From contig CASGDA010000006.1 of the NCBI GenBank assembly GCA_949300145.1, positions 62,001 to 126,000 of the forward strand: a stretch of 64,000 nucleotides of DNA. Direction: 5' to 3'. How positions within the stretch are numbered: the stretch's first letter is position 1; each line of letters opens with the position of its first letter. Shown here one piece after another: positions 8,305 to 15,547 of this stretch. This DNA is from an uncultured Treponema sp. GTDB lineage: Bacteria; Spirochaetota; Spirochaetia; Treponematales; Treponemataceae. The notes beneath the pieces were generated by a model that saw nothing but the letters and a program-made list of their open reading frames with translations, was not told where the DNA came from and did no database searches. The position numbers and the translations under genes were made by a program.

Positions 8305-8547
8305 CCTCTTCCTCCTTTGCAGCTCGGTCATCAGATAATGCGGGCACCGTGACGGCGGGATAGGATCTTCCGCAAGCCAGCATTCCCCCGTTACCTGGTC
8401 CCACGCGCCGCAGCCTGACCGTGCGCACGACATACGTTTTTTCTTAAGCTCCCGCGATATTTCAATCATCTCTTTCATTTCTTCTTCTGTGTATTCGTCC
8501 ATACCTGTTTCCCGTCCTGTATTTTCTCCATGTTTTTTATGTGGCAT
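8296..8547 (-). CDS. Small Cys-rich phage protein
   Basis: Up to 83 residues; an internal start at 8502 (MDEYTEEEMKEMIEISREL) would give 68. The C-terminal half contains CARSGCGAWDQVTGECWLAEDPIPPSRCPHY, with four Cys and one His suitable for metal binding. The end overlaps the next gene by 8 bases. No family recognised. Confidence 0.6.
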   Translation of the reverse strand: MPHKKHGENTGRETGMDEYTEEEMKEMIEISRELKKKRMSCARSGCGAWDQVTGECWLAEDPIPPSRCPHYLMTELQRRKRNA

Positions 8548-8551
8548 CCAA

Positions 8552-8570
8552 TTCCGTAAAATTACGCATT
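8552..8570. repeat. Direct repeat copy B with truncated gene start
   Basis: Exact 19-base copy of 8286-8304. On the minus strand it again has a ribosome-binding-like AGGA, an ATG and the codons MRNFTE, but the frame ends after 10 residues. It is a leftover gene start, probably from duplication or deletion by recombination. Confidence 0.75.
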
Positions 8571-8577
8571 GTTTTTC

Positions 8578-8847
8578 CTACCTTATTCTTTTTTTCCGTG
8601 ATTCCCTGAATTCATTTTCCATGTCTTTCATCAAAGTTTTACTTACATCAGACAAATTTCTTGCTGTAAACGCCGGAAGATTTTCCGAAAGGATACTTTC
8701 ATCCAGCGGAATTCCGTGAACACTGTCCATATGTTCGGACAGGCTTTGCCTGCTGTTCCCAAAGTCAGCCTTGCACGCAGGACATTTAAACCCCATCTCT
8801 CGCCTCCTGTACTCCATGCAGTCAATATTAAATGCCTCATTCAGCAT
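8578..8847 (-). CDS. C2H2-type zinc-finger protein with methyltransferase-like N-terminus
   Basis: 89 residues. CPACKADFGNSRQSLSEHMDSVH is a clear CxxC...HxxxxH zinc finger. The first 13 residues (MLNEAFNIDCMEY) instead look like the opening of a phage adenine DNA methyltransferase, which usually continues into a DPPY motif; here that is absent. There are two good ribosome-binding sites: AGGAGG 5 bases before ATG 8847 and another AGGAGG 6 bases before an internal ATG at 8796 (MGFKCPACK). The gene may be an in-frame deletion fusion, with the finger protein made from either start. Confidence 0.65.
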   Translation of the reverse strand: MLNEAFNIDCMEYRRREMGFKCPACKADFGNSRQSLSEHMDSVHGIPLDESILSENLPAFTARNLSDVSKTLMKDMENEFRESRKKRIR

Positions 8848-8877
8848 CCTTCCCTCCTGTATGCCGCGTTCCTTCTC

Positions 8878-10131
8878 TCATTTTTTCCTCCTGCATTCCT
8901 CCGCCGCAACGATTGCCCGGAACACCGGGTAAAACTGCTGCGGCACCACTGCATTCCCGAGGCATTTCAGCCTGTCAGACCTGTGTGCCGTCCCTGCTGC
9001 AAGCCGCGGGATGTCCGGTTCCGTATCCCAGTAATGGTTGATGATAAAATCTAAGTCTCCGTCCATCCCGGAGGAAAACCCATCAGCCATTCCACCCATT
9101 CCGGATTCAGCTGCCCGCCGTCGTCCCCCGTTATTACGCCCAGCTCTTCCATCTTCTCCATCTGCCGGTAACTCCCTGTTCCCCCGCACATTGCCGCACC
9201 CGTTGACGGTGTCGGGAACAACTCCCTCATTACGTCCCCGACCAGGGAATCCCTGTTGATCTGGCTCCGGGGCAGGGCACTGTTCTTCGCGTCCTGTGCA
9301 GTCGGCGTGTTGTACATCTTTACGGCACTCGGCAGGTCCGGGCTCCGCCGTCTTCTTTCTGCGGGACAATCCCCGCGCATATGGGCTTTCGGTGTAGGGA
9401 AGAGTTTTACCTGTCCGCTCAGGCTCGGTTCCCCGCGGCTGTTCACATGCATTTTCCTTCCTGCCGAATCCGACGCAACGGGCGTTTTCCATATTCTGGG
9501 CTCCTCCCACGCCTTCACCGTAGCCGGATCCACCTGCTCCCGTAAATTCGCGGGGCGGCTCCTCCCTTTCCGGCTTCCTTCCGCCTGCCGCATGAGGGCT
9601 GCCGGAGATCTCTGCGGAAGATGATCCATGGTGTTCGGCGTAGCCCACAATAGCGGTCCTGTACCGTCTGTGCCAGGCTCCGACAGCGCAAGCTGGTATA
9701 AGAAATACCCTTGTCCTATATCCGCAGGCTTCCAGTTCAGAAAGAATACCGGGGAGTGCCATCCGCACGATTCCAGCAACGTTTTCTCCAACAACCCAAG
9801 CAGGCCTGATTTCCCGGATAACCCTGACCATTTCCGGCCAGAGATAGCGGTCATCATCCTTGCCCCTTCGCTTCCCGGCAACAGAGAACGGCTGACAGGG
9901 GAATCCTCCGGAAATAACGTCAACTGTCCTTCTTCCTGTCCTTGCATAGAAACTTTCCCCTGTAAGCGTCCTTATATCCTTCCAGCGCGGGACGTCCGGC
10001 CAGTGCCTTTCCAGCACCTTTGCCGGGTATTCCGCCTGTTCGCACTGCCCTACCGTCCTGATCCCCGCCCACTCCGCCGCAAGGTCAAGCCCGCCTATGC
10101 CGGAAAAAAGGCTTAAGTGTGTCAGCGTCAT
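8878..10131 (-). CDS. Cytosine-5 DNA methyltransferase (overprinted)
   Basis: 417 residues. Motif I FSGIGG (9-14), motif [11 protein letters not shown] with catalytic Cys79, motif VI GENV (116-118), motif [14 protein letters not shown] (154-163) and a C-terminal [12 protein letters not shown] (near 390) are all present, so the enzyme looks complete. It would methylate cytosine in phage DNA, most likely against host restriction. The target-recognition part (about 165-375) is low in hydrophobics and carries repeated short motifs (GYAEHHG, ENARCVG, YTESPYA, HADCTGR, PDTVNGC). Almost all of residues 62-360 is also read in another frame by the nested gene. ATG 10131 is chosen over GTG 10140 from GGAGG spacing. 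Confidence 0.85.
   Translation of the reverse strand: MTLTHLSLFSGIGGLDLAAEWAGIRTVGQCEQAEYPAKVLERHWPDVPRWKDIRTLTGESFYARTGRRTVDVISGGFPCQPFSVAGKRRGKDDDRYLWPEMVRVIREIRPAWVVGENVAGIVRMALPGILSELEACGYRTRVFLIPACAVGAWHRRYRTAIVGYAEHHGSSSAEISGSPHAAGGRKPEREEPPREFTGAGGSGYGEGVGGAQNMENARCVGFGRKENACEQPRGTEPERTGKTLPYTESPYARGLSRRKKTAEPGPAECRKDVQHADCTGREEQCPAPEPDQQGFPGRGRNEGVVPDTVNGCGNVRGNRELPADGEDGRAGRNNGGRRRAAESGMGGMADGFSSGMDGDLDFIINHYWDTEPDIPRLAAGTAHRSDRLKCLGNAVVPQQFYPVFRAIVAAEECRRKK
9051..9947 (-). CDS. Overprinted PTP-repeat protein nested in the methyltransferase gene
   Basis: 298 residues read in a different frame of the same strand, wholly inside the methyltransferase gene. Five spaced motifs of the type xxTPxAxx occur (WATPNTMD 101-108, WKTPVASD 153-160, FPTPKAHM 183-190, YNTPTAQD 212-219, FPTPSTGA 244-251). 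The C-terminus is [16 protein letters not shown] (281-296). From memory, proteins with FPEDSP starts, PTPTA repeats and a [11 protein letters not shown] ending are common among phage-derived hypotheticals. GGGGAAAG lies about 6 bases before the ATG. Function unknown. It may be a real second product or a conserved shadow of the methyltransferase. Confidence 0.5.
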   Translation of the reverse strand: MQGQEEGQLTLFPEDSPVSRSLLPGSEGARMMTAISGRKWSGLSGKSGLLGLLEKTLLESCGWHSPVFFLNWKPADIGQGYFLYQLALSEPGTDGTGPLLWATPNTMDHLPQRSPAALMRQAEGSRKGRSRPANLREQVDPATVKAWEEPRIWKTPVASDSAGRKMHVNSRGEPSLSGQVKLFPTPKAHMRGDCPAERRRRSPDLPSAVKMYNTPTAQDAKNSALPRSQINRDSLVGDVMRELFPTPSTGAAMCGGTGSYRQMEKMEELGVITGDDGGQLNPEWVEWLMGFPPGWTET

Positions 10132-10505
10132 ATCGTCCACCCTCCGCCGAACTCCGGCAGCGGGTTTTCTGCGCTGTAAAACATATGCAGGCAGTTTTTA
10201 TCTATGTTCACGTATTCCGCCTCCGCCGGGAAAACCATGACGGCCTTCTTGTCCGGTCCGAAAAAATCCCGCTTCACGCGCTGCAGGTCCCCGTAGTCCG
10301 GGATCCTCGACTTGCGGGAAAACGAAACGTGCAGCCATTCCTTCCCGTCGCCGTAGATCCCCGCCGTAGCCAGTACGAACAGCCCGTTGCTCTCCCACGC
10401 CTTCGTGGTCTCCCATCCCAAAAGCTCCGAAATGTCGCGCCAGTACGGCGGCGGATCCGGGAAGAATGCCGCTTCGTTTATTGCAATGTCATGGATCCGT
10501 GTCAT
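10128..10505 (-). CDS. Conserved phage protein of early cluster
   Basis: 125 residues from [19 protein letters not shown]. The core [27 protein letters not shown] followed by [16 protein letters not shown] is a pattern I associate with a small uncharacterised domain found in phage genomes. The start lies 17 bases inside the HNH gene and the end overlaps the methyltransferase start by ATGA. Its place suggests a role in DNA metabolism, but no activity can be read from it. Confidence 0.65.
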   Translation of the reverse strand: MTRIHDIAINEAAFFPDPPPYWRDISELLGWETTKAWESNGLFVLATAGIYGDGKEWLHVSFSRKSRIPDYGDLQRVKRDFFGPDKKAVMVFPAEAEYVNIDKNCLHMFYSAENPLPEFGGGWTI

Positions 10506-10956
10506 TGCAGTCCTCCCCATCCGAAAAAGCAACCGGATCCTGTCCTTTGAGGATTTCAAGGATCATCAGCCCGACATCGTAGAGCCTGTCTTCCCTGCAC
10601 GCACGGAGAATTTCTTCCAGCAGGGGCTGTGTATACCGGACGGTATTCCATCGGAATGCGTCAAGAAGCTCAAGCGAAACTTCCCGCAGGGGATCCTGTT
10701 TGTACCAGTCCGTGTAAAATTTCTTTTTCCCGGCGTGGTACTGCGCATGGTGGTGCGCACACATGGTGTTTGCATTGTCCGGGAAAAACCGGAGCACACC
10801 GTTTGCACCTACGGAATAATAGTGGGAACACTGCAAGATCCCGCTGCACGGTGTCCCGTCCCTGACGACGCACATCCTGTCCCTGCGGACAATGGCGGCG
10901 TTGAATTCCCGCTGGACATCGATGATTTTTATTCCCTGTCTTTGTCTTTCCTTCAT
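10489..10956 (-). CDS. HNH/NinG-like nuclease-type protein
   Basis: 155 residues. CVVRDGTPCSGILQCSHYYS followed by NANTMCAHHHAQYH gives the Cys/His layout of an HNH-type fold similar to lambda NinG-family recombination proteins. It sits between the ERF cluster and the methyltransferase, which fits a role in recombination. The C-terminal half is helical and without motif. The assignment to NinG specifically is tentative. Confidence 0.6.
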   Translation of the reverse strand: MKERQRQGIKIIDVQREFNAAIVRRDRMCVVRDGTPCSGILQCSHYYSVGANGVLRFFPDNANTMCAHHHAQYHAGKKKFYTDWYKQDPLREVSLELLDAFRWNTVRYTQPLLEEILRACREDRLYDVGLMILEILKGQDPVAFSDGEDCNDTDP

Positions 10957-11357
10957 TCTCCGTTCCTCTCAACAAGATAAATCCCGAGCTCCGCCGCAAT
11001 ACGGTGCGCCGCTTCAATAAGCATGGCGCATTCGTCCGTACTTGACAGGGCCTCGCTCACCGGGTACATTTTCCCCCGGAACATTTCATAGGGATACCCC
11101 GTTTCCATTGCCGCTTCTTTTACGGCCATCTTTACCGTGGAAAAATCATTCCCCGTCTCCCTGCATATCTGCATGATATGCCCGTTCAGGTGGTGGTTCT
11201 GGCTGTACTTCCCGGTACTGCGCTTCCGTTTCGGCACCTTGAGGTCAGTACGGATGAATCCCGCACATTTTTCCATGCACACCGCTACGGTAAGCGCGTC
11301 TTCCGGCGTGTTTACCTCCAAAGCCAGCTCCCCGTCCCTGTAAGATATAATCCGCAT
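10953..11357 (-). CDS. Phage recombination-cluster protein of unknown function
   Basis: 134 residues. The central RSTGKYSQNHHLNGHIMQICRETGNDFSTVKMAVKEAAME (in pieces) recurs in phage early proteins near ERF/SSB genes and may be DNA-binding. The C-terminal SSTDECAMLIEAAHRIAAELGI is helical. Start ATG 11357 (MRIISYRDG) is preferred to 11366. It overlaps the HNH gene by ATGA. Confidence 0.6.
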   Translation of the reverse strand: MRIISYRDGELALEVNTPEDALTVAVCMEKCAGFIRTDLKVPKRKRSTGKYSQNHHLNGHIMQICRETGNDFSTVKMAVKEAAMETGYPYEMFRGKMYPVSEALSSTDECAMLIEAAHRIAAELGIYLVERNGE

Positions 11358-11372
11358 GACAGACATAAGGCG

Positions 11373-12083
11373 TCAGAAAATGTCGTCTTCCGGGAACGGG
11401 ATCTGTTCCGGTTCATCCGCGGCGGCGGACATGAGCGCCTCCGTCTTTTCCGCATATTCTTTCTTAACCTTGGAAAGAATTTCCTTTACAGGCATTTTCC
11501 CGTAAAGACTGCGGAACCGCTTCCTGTCCTCGTCCGTGAAGACGGCAGCTCCCTGCCAGTTTGATTTGAGGATGGCGGATATTTCGTCCGTAATCCTCTT
11601 TTTTTCGGCTTCCGCTACGGGCTCCCCTTTAGGCGGGTATGTGTTCCGCGCCTTTCCGGGCTGCGGGGCGGCGGACGGTTTTGCCGCGTGTTCCTGCGGA
11701 GAAACCCCGTCCGTATCCTCGTCCGATGAAAGCCCGAGCGCCGCGCAAAGGCAGTACCTCCGCATGTAGGTAATGGCAGCCCCTACATTCTGCGCGGCGT
11801 TGCTCTTGCCGACGGAAACTTCCGGGAGCGGGGCGGAATCCTCAATTGATTCCCCGTCCTCGGAAAAGATAACCGTCCGGATACAAAGCCGTCCGTCCTG
11901 CCCTGTAACAAACTGGGAAAAACCCAGCCCGTATTTTGCCAGTACGGGGCGGACGGCGGACACCACGGTGTCAAAATCCGTATACCGGTATCCGTACCCT
12001 TCTTTGTCTTTTGGCAGCGTGGAGAATTCCTTCTGTGCTGCGCAAAGCCTTGCGAAAATATTTCTTTCCTTTCCGCTTTCCAT
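11373..12083 (-). CDS. erf: ERF-family single-strand annealing protein
   Basis: 236 residues. EGYGYRYTDFDTVVSAVRPVLAKYGL and AAITYMRRYCLCAALGLSSDED are diagnostic of ERF proteins, which anneal complementary single strands in phage recombination. The variable C-terminal half is charged and ends in an acidic tail. Next to it are SSB and a PD-(D/E)XK nuclease, forming a complete recombination module. Confidence 0.88.
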   Translation of the reverse strand: MESGKERNIFARLCAAQKEFSTLPKDKEGYGYRYTDFDTVVSAVRPVLAKYGLGFSQFVTGQDGRLCIRTVIFSEDGESIEDSAPLPEVSVGKSNAAQNVGAAITYMRRYCLCAALGLSSDEDTDGVSPQEHAAKPSAAPQPGKARNTYPPKGEPVAEAEKKRITDEISAILKSNWQGAAVFTDEDRKRFRSLYGKMPVKEILSKVKKEYAEKTEALMSAAADEPEQIPFPEDDIF

Positions 12084-12097
12084 TTTCTCCTCCTCCG

Positions 12098-12475
12098 TCA
12101 GAACGGGATATTTTCTTCCGGGTCATCCGGAACGGCATACCCGGACGGCTGTCCTTTCCCCTGCCCGCCAAGCAGGTCCAGCTCCGCAACGTGTATCCGC
12201 ACGGCGCTCCTGTTTTCCCCGTTCCTGTCAGTCCATCTCTCCTGTCTCAGCCGCCCGCTAACGGCGACCTGTTTCCCTTTTGTTATGTACTGGCGGATAC
12301 CTTCCGCCAGTTTTCCCCAAACGACGCAGTCAAAAAAGCTGACGTACTCTTCCTTTCCGTAGCGCTCGTTGACTGCAACGGAAAAGGAAAGCTTGGCAGT
12401 CCCGGATGTCGTGTATCCGAAATCCCGGTCACTCTGGTCCCTTGTTACCCTTCCGATAAGAGTTACACTGTTCAA
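12098..12475 (-). CDS. ssb: Single-stranded DNA-binding protein (block 1)
   Basis: 125 residues with OB-fold signature SVTLIGRVTRD, YVSFFDCVVWGKLAEG and GKQVAVSGRLRQERW, ending in an acidic/Phe tip (DDPEENIPF) used to recruit partner proteins. The start is TTG, read as Met: GGAGG lies 6 bases upstream and the TTG overlaps the stop of the preceding 60-residue gene (TTGA). ATG-initiated alternatives would add unrelated residues. Confidence 0.88.
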   Translation of the reverse strand: MNSVTLIGRVTRDQSDRDFGYTTSGTAKLSFSVAVNERYGKEEYVSFFDCVVWGKLAEGIRQYITKGKQVAVSGRLRQERWTDRNGENRSAVRIHVAELDLLGGQGKGQPSGYAVPDDPEENIPF

Positions 12476-12654
12476 AGCATGTCCTCCATCTTTTTCATCA
12501 GATTTTCCAGTGATTCGTTGAGCAGGCGGATGTTGAATCCCTCCGCCGCCTTTGAATGGAACTCTGCGGACGCCCAGTCCCGCGCCTTTTCGGCACGGAC
12601 TGCTTCCTGAACCTGTGCGTCCTTCATCCGCACCAGGTATTCGCCGTAAGTCAT
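12472..12654 (-). CDS. 60-residue helical phage protein
   Basis: 60 residues, almost entirely helical (DAQVQEAVRAEKARDW, LLNESLENLMKKMED). ATGA overlap with the nuclease gene upstream and TTGA overlap with ssb downstream make translational coupling very likely. No family recognised. Confidence 0.65.
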   Translation of the reverse strand: MTYGEYLVRMKDAQVQEAVRAEKARDWASAEFHSKAAEGFNIRLLNESLENLMKKMEDML

Positions 12655-13520
12655 TCATCGGCCTCCTGTTTTTGCAGTTTTTGTGCAAAATCGCAGAACG
12701 CACGTACCGGACAGTAATCAAGGCATTTTGTGGACACGCCCTGACGGAACTCGACGTAATGCCCGGCGCCCAGCGTTTCCGCCATGGCCTCCGCTTCCGC
12801 TTCGGACGGGAACACCCGGACGGCGCTCTTCCGCCCTTTCTTCATCACCGCCCATGTGTCGTCCTTTGCCCACCTCTCTTCTTTCGTGCAGTCCGGGATG
12901 TCCTCTTCTTCCAAAAGAAGGTAGGAAAAGACTTCAACTACCTTTTCCTCTATCCGGATTTCCGTTTCTGCAATGTCCTTGTCCGTCACGTCAAACTCGT
13001 AGACGTAGACGGGCTCCTGCGGGTACTCCGGATTGCGCCTTGCCTGTGTCTTGCTGTGGTCTTTAAGCAGGGCAACGAACCGGCACTTCTTTGCCGGAAG
13101 TCCGTTTTTCCGGCAAAGCCAGGCGTAAGTAAGCCCTTGTTTTTTCCAATCAGAAAAGTCCCGGAACTGGACCTTCCATACGGACGCCGTTTTGTAGTCC
13201 GTTATGGTTCCGGTCTCCATATTGTAGTTGTCGATGGTGCCGGTGACCGTGAATCCGGGAGCCTCTGTCTTGAGGGTTTCTTCCGTGAATTCATTATCTC
13301 CCTCTTTTTCCAGCAGTGCATGGACGGCTGTCCCGAAAACCGCCCACACCCGGTTGGACACATCGTCCTCGATATCGTTCCAATATCTCCGGGTGAGGAT
13401 TATCTCCTTAACCCCCTTTAACAGGGTCGTTGCCGACAGCTCCCATGCCTTGTTGTGCTGCTCCGTGCTGCACGCGGCAACAAACCCGTGCGGCAACCCT
13501 TTTTTGTTTGTGAGCGTCAT
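12651..13520 (-). CDS. PD-(D/E)XK nuclease (RecB/Cas4-like)
   Basis: 289 residues. FGTAVHALLE, then TGTIDNYN and TITDYKTAS form the nuclease core with the catalytic Asp...Asp-x-Lys pattern. A C-terminal CLDYCPVRAFC cluster resembles the Fe-S-binding cysteines of Cas4/AddB-type nucleases. It would resect phage DNA ends for the ERF annealing protein. ATG 13520 is chosen because GGAGGGAAAAG precedes it. It is the first gene of block 1's leftward operon. Confidence 0.8.
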   Translation of the reverse strand: MTLTNKKGLPHGFVAACSTEQHNKAWELSATTLLKGVKEIILTRRYWNDIEDDVSNRVWAVFGTAVHALLEKEGDNEFTEETLKTEAPGFTVTGTIDNYNMETGTITDYKTASVWKVQFRDFSDWKKQGLTYAWLCRKNGLPAKKCRFVALLKDHSKTQARRNPEYPQEPVYVYEFDVTDKDIAETEIRIEEKVVEVFSYLLLEEEDIPDCTKEERWAKDDTWAVMKKGRKSAVRVFPSEAEAEAMAETLGAGHYVEFRQGVSTKCLDYCPVRAFCDFAQKLQKQEADE

Positions 13521-13537
13521 TCTTTTCCCTCCGCGCA

Positions 13538-13606
13538 AAAAAAAACACCGGCTGCTGCACGCACGGATAAAATGCAACAGCCGGTGCATTGTTTTTTTTC
13601 TTTTTT
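13538..13606. terminator. Bidirectional rho-independent terminator-like hairpin
   Basis: CACCGGCTG (13546-13554) pairs with CAGCCGGTG (13578-13586); after one mismatch the stem gains 4 more pairs. An A-run precedes it and a T-rich run follows, so it can stop transcription on either strand. It insulates the leftward operon of block 1 from whatever lay upstream. Confidence 0.8.
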
Positions 13607-13612
13607 CCCGTG

Positions 13613-13650
13613 CATAAGACATCAGTCTTATGCTTATGACATTAACGCTT
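13613..13650. other. Block 1 / block 2 junction with short palindrome
   Basis: A perfect palindrome CATAAGAC-ATCA-GTCTTATG (13613-13632) marks the point where composition changes abruptly from GC-rich to AT-rich. The next gene on the right is missing its N-terminal domain. No integrase, att-like direct repeat or tRNA is seen here, and no matching sequence occurs at the other end of block 2 (31.3-31.45 kb). Confidence 0.6.
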
Positions 13651-14297
13651 ATTTTTCACAAGGAGACAGCTTCAAAAGCGTTGAAATTGCGCCGGAAGAC
13701 AAGATTTTAAGTTTTCTTACAAAACTTGCTGAACAGCGCGGCGTATTTCTTTCTAATGCGCAGGATGGTTCTTTGCTTATTTGGAAGCCAGAACAGGAAG
13801 AAGTAAGCGCAACTTTTAAGGAAGGTGAACAGCCTTTTATTTCCTGCGTTCCGACTTTGGATGGGCAGAAAATGTATAGCCATGTAACAGGCTTTACGAA
13901 GGTTGATGCAGACAATGATTCTGAAAAATATACATTTGAAAACGATTATTTGATTAAGCACGGCGTTTTGCGCTGTTATTCAAAAGTTATGCAGGATGTT
14001 GAAGCTGGCGGGCTTGAAAATGCAGTTAAGGCAATGGCAGGGCGTATGTTTGCCAGTGCGGTTAAATACACACTTACTGTTGCGGGTTGTAGGGATAAAA
14101 ACGGCAAACTGTACCGCAAGAATATGATGGTCAGTGTACTTGCGCCGGACGCAGAGATTTACAAGGAAACAAAGCTGCAAGTTGATGAAGTGCAGCTGAA
14201 ACGGAGCGAAAGCGAAGGTGAACAAACCGTTTTTTCTTTGGTTATTCCTGGAAGCAGAACGGGCGAATTAAACGGGGGTTTTGCATGGGAAGAATAG
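13641..14297 (+). pseudogene. Mu gp44-like baseplate hub protein, 5'-truncated
   Basis: About 218 codons remain. The sequence from INAYFSQGDSFKSVEIAPEDKI through the VAGCRDKNGKLYRKNMMVSVLAPDA region resembles the central and C-terminal domains of the gpP/Mu gp44 baseplate hub, but the first roughly 100 residues of the family are absent. Codons upstream of 13641 belong to block 1 composition and to the palindrome. The frame stays open upstream only by chance. The end overlaps the next gene by 13 bases, as in an intact tail operon. Confidence 0.7.
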
Positions 14298-14827
14298 GAA
14301 AACACCTTAAAGCTGAAATTGACAAATACATTGAACAGGTGATTGAAACACGCTTGAACTATAAACAGACCGCTTTAACCTTTGCCCCTAGCGGTGATGA
14401 TTCGCCGCCGATTAAAGACGACAGAATTATTCTTGTGAGCATAGACGGAAACGGAAAGTTTGCCGCCGTTGGTGTTTTAACAGCTTCACGGGGAGCAAAG
14501 CCGGGTGAAAAGATTTTATATTCAAGAAATGAAGACGGCGAAGTGCAGGCGGTTTTATCGCTTTTGAACGACGGCAAAGTGAAACTTGAAACGCCGGAAG
14601 AAATAAGCGTTGTAACTGAAAAGGATTTGAAAACTGAAAGCAAGGCAAATATTGAGGTTTCAGCATCGCAAAAAATGACACTGAAAGCGCAGCAAATGGA
14701 GCTTACAGGCGGAACGCTTAAATGCAAGGGAACTGCAACACCTATCGGGCAAGGCCCGTTCTGTGCAATTCCTGTTTGTCCTTTTACAGGTGCGCCGCAA
14801 TGTGGTACAGACGTAAGCGGAACATAA
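14285..14827 (+). CDS. Baseplate spike protein (gpV/Mu gp45-like)
   Basis: 180 residues. The N-terminal half resembles the OB-like domain of baseplate assembly protein V. The C-terminal KLETPEEISVVTEKDLKTESKANIEVSASQKMTLKAQ (in pieces) is the short-repeat beta-helix that forms the trimeric puncturing spike. It would plug the tail tube and pierce the cell envelope. Gene order hub-spike-gp46-gp47-gp48 matches Mu-like tails. Confidence 0.75.
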   Translation: MGRIGKHLKAEIDKYIEQVIETRLNYKQTALTFAPSGDDSPPIKDDRIILVSIDGNGKFAAVGVLTASRGAKPGEKILYSRNEDGEVQAVLSLLNDGKVKLETPEEISVVTEKDLKTESKANIEVSASQKMTLKAQQMELTGGTLKCKGTATPIGQGPFCAIPVCPFTGAPQCGTDVSGT

Positions 14828-14836
14828 GGGGATTTT

Positions 14837-15070
14837 ATGGCATTAGATGGAAACAAAACAGGAAGCGCAGTTTACAACTTGATAAAAGCAACGAAAGTTT
14901 CAGACGAAGCAAGCTGTGAAAAACTATGGCAGAAAATTGTAACAAAGATTTTTGATGATATAAAAAGCGATGCGGAAATAACAATTCCTAGCGGACAAGT
15001 TGTTATTGCTGTTGTAGGACAAGCAACGGGAACAAAAAACCCGTCACCTATTCAAAGCGAGATAGAATAA
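14837..15070 (+). CDS. Small tail-cluster protein
   Basis: 77 residues. The C-terminal IPSGQVVIAVVGQATGTKNPSPI resembles a short beta-rich motif found in phage structural proteins. The stop is immediately followed by the ATG of the gp46-like gene. No function known; probably a minor baseplate component. Confidence 0.6.
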   Translation: MALDGNKTGSAVYNLIKATKVSDEASCEKLWQKIVTKIFDDIKSDAEITIPSGQVVIAVVGQATGTKNPSPIQSEIE

Positions 15071-15547
15071 ATGGATTTGAGCAAAACAGAATTTGCCGGA
15101 GATGTACTTTTAAGCGGCGCAGACGGCATGGGAAACATTGTTATTGAAGACGGCCTTGTTAAAGACTGCCGTAATTTTTCTACGGCGGTTTATTTGTCTT
15201 TATTTGGCGGAAACGCAAGAGACAGCGCGGGGCGTGAAAATGAAACATGGTGGGGCAACCTTATTCCAGGAACAAAGAAAAATGAAAAGCTGGTTTCTTC
15301 TTTTTATGCGATTGTAAACGGCTTTCCGCTCAATTCAAACAACATAAAAAAGGCGGTAGCAGCTGCAAAAGATGATTTAGGTTGGATGCTTGAAGAAGGA
15401 ATTGCAGATGAAATTGAGACTGCAATTTTTGCAACAAACGCAAAAAAAGTGGAATTTACAGTTCATATAACAAAGAACGGCGCAGACGTTCTTAAAGATA
15501 CATACGGCTTTCAATGGCAGGGGGCAATAGATGGCTTACGAGAATAA
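15071..15547 (+). CDS. Mu gp46-like baseplate wedge protein
   Basis: 158 residues. DSAGRENETWWGNLIPG near residue 60 and the alternating beta pattern fit the GP46 family, small baseplate wedge proteins of contractile-tailed phages. It overlaps the following baseplate J gene by 17 bases. Confidence 0.75.
   Translation: MDLSKTEFAGDVLLSGADGMGNIVIEDGLVKDCRNFSTAVYLSLFGGNARDSAGRENETWWGNLIPGTKKNEKLVSSFYAIVNGFPLNSNNIKKAVAAAKDDLGWMLEEGIADEIETAIFATNAKKVEFTVHITKNGADVLKDTYGFQWQGAIDGLRE

Noticed and set aside
13455-14297. Full 280-codon reading of the baseplate hub frame from an upstream ATG
   Set aside because: The first 60 codons lie in block 1 sequence, opposite the nuclease gene and in the terminator; only the part from about 13641 resembles the hub.
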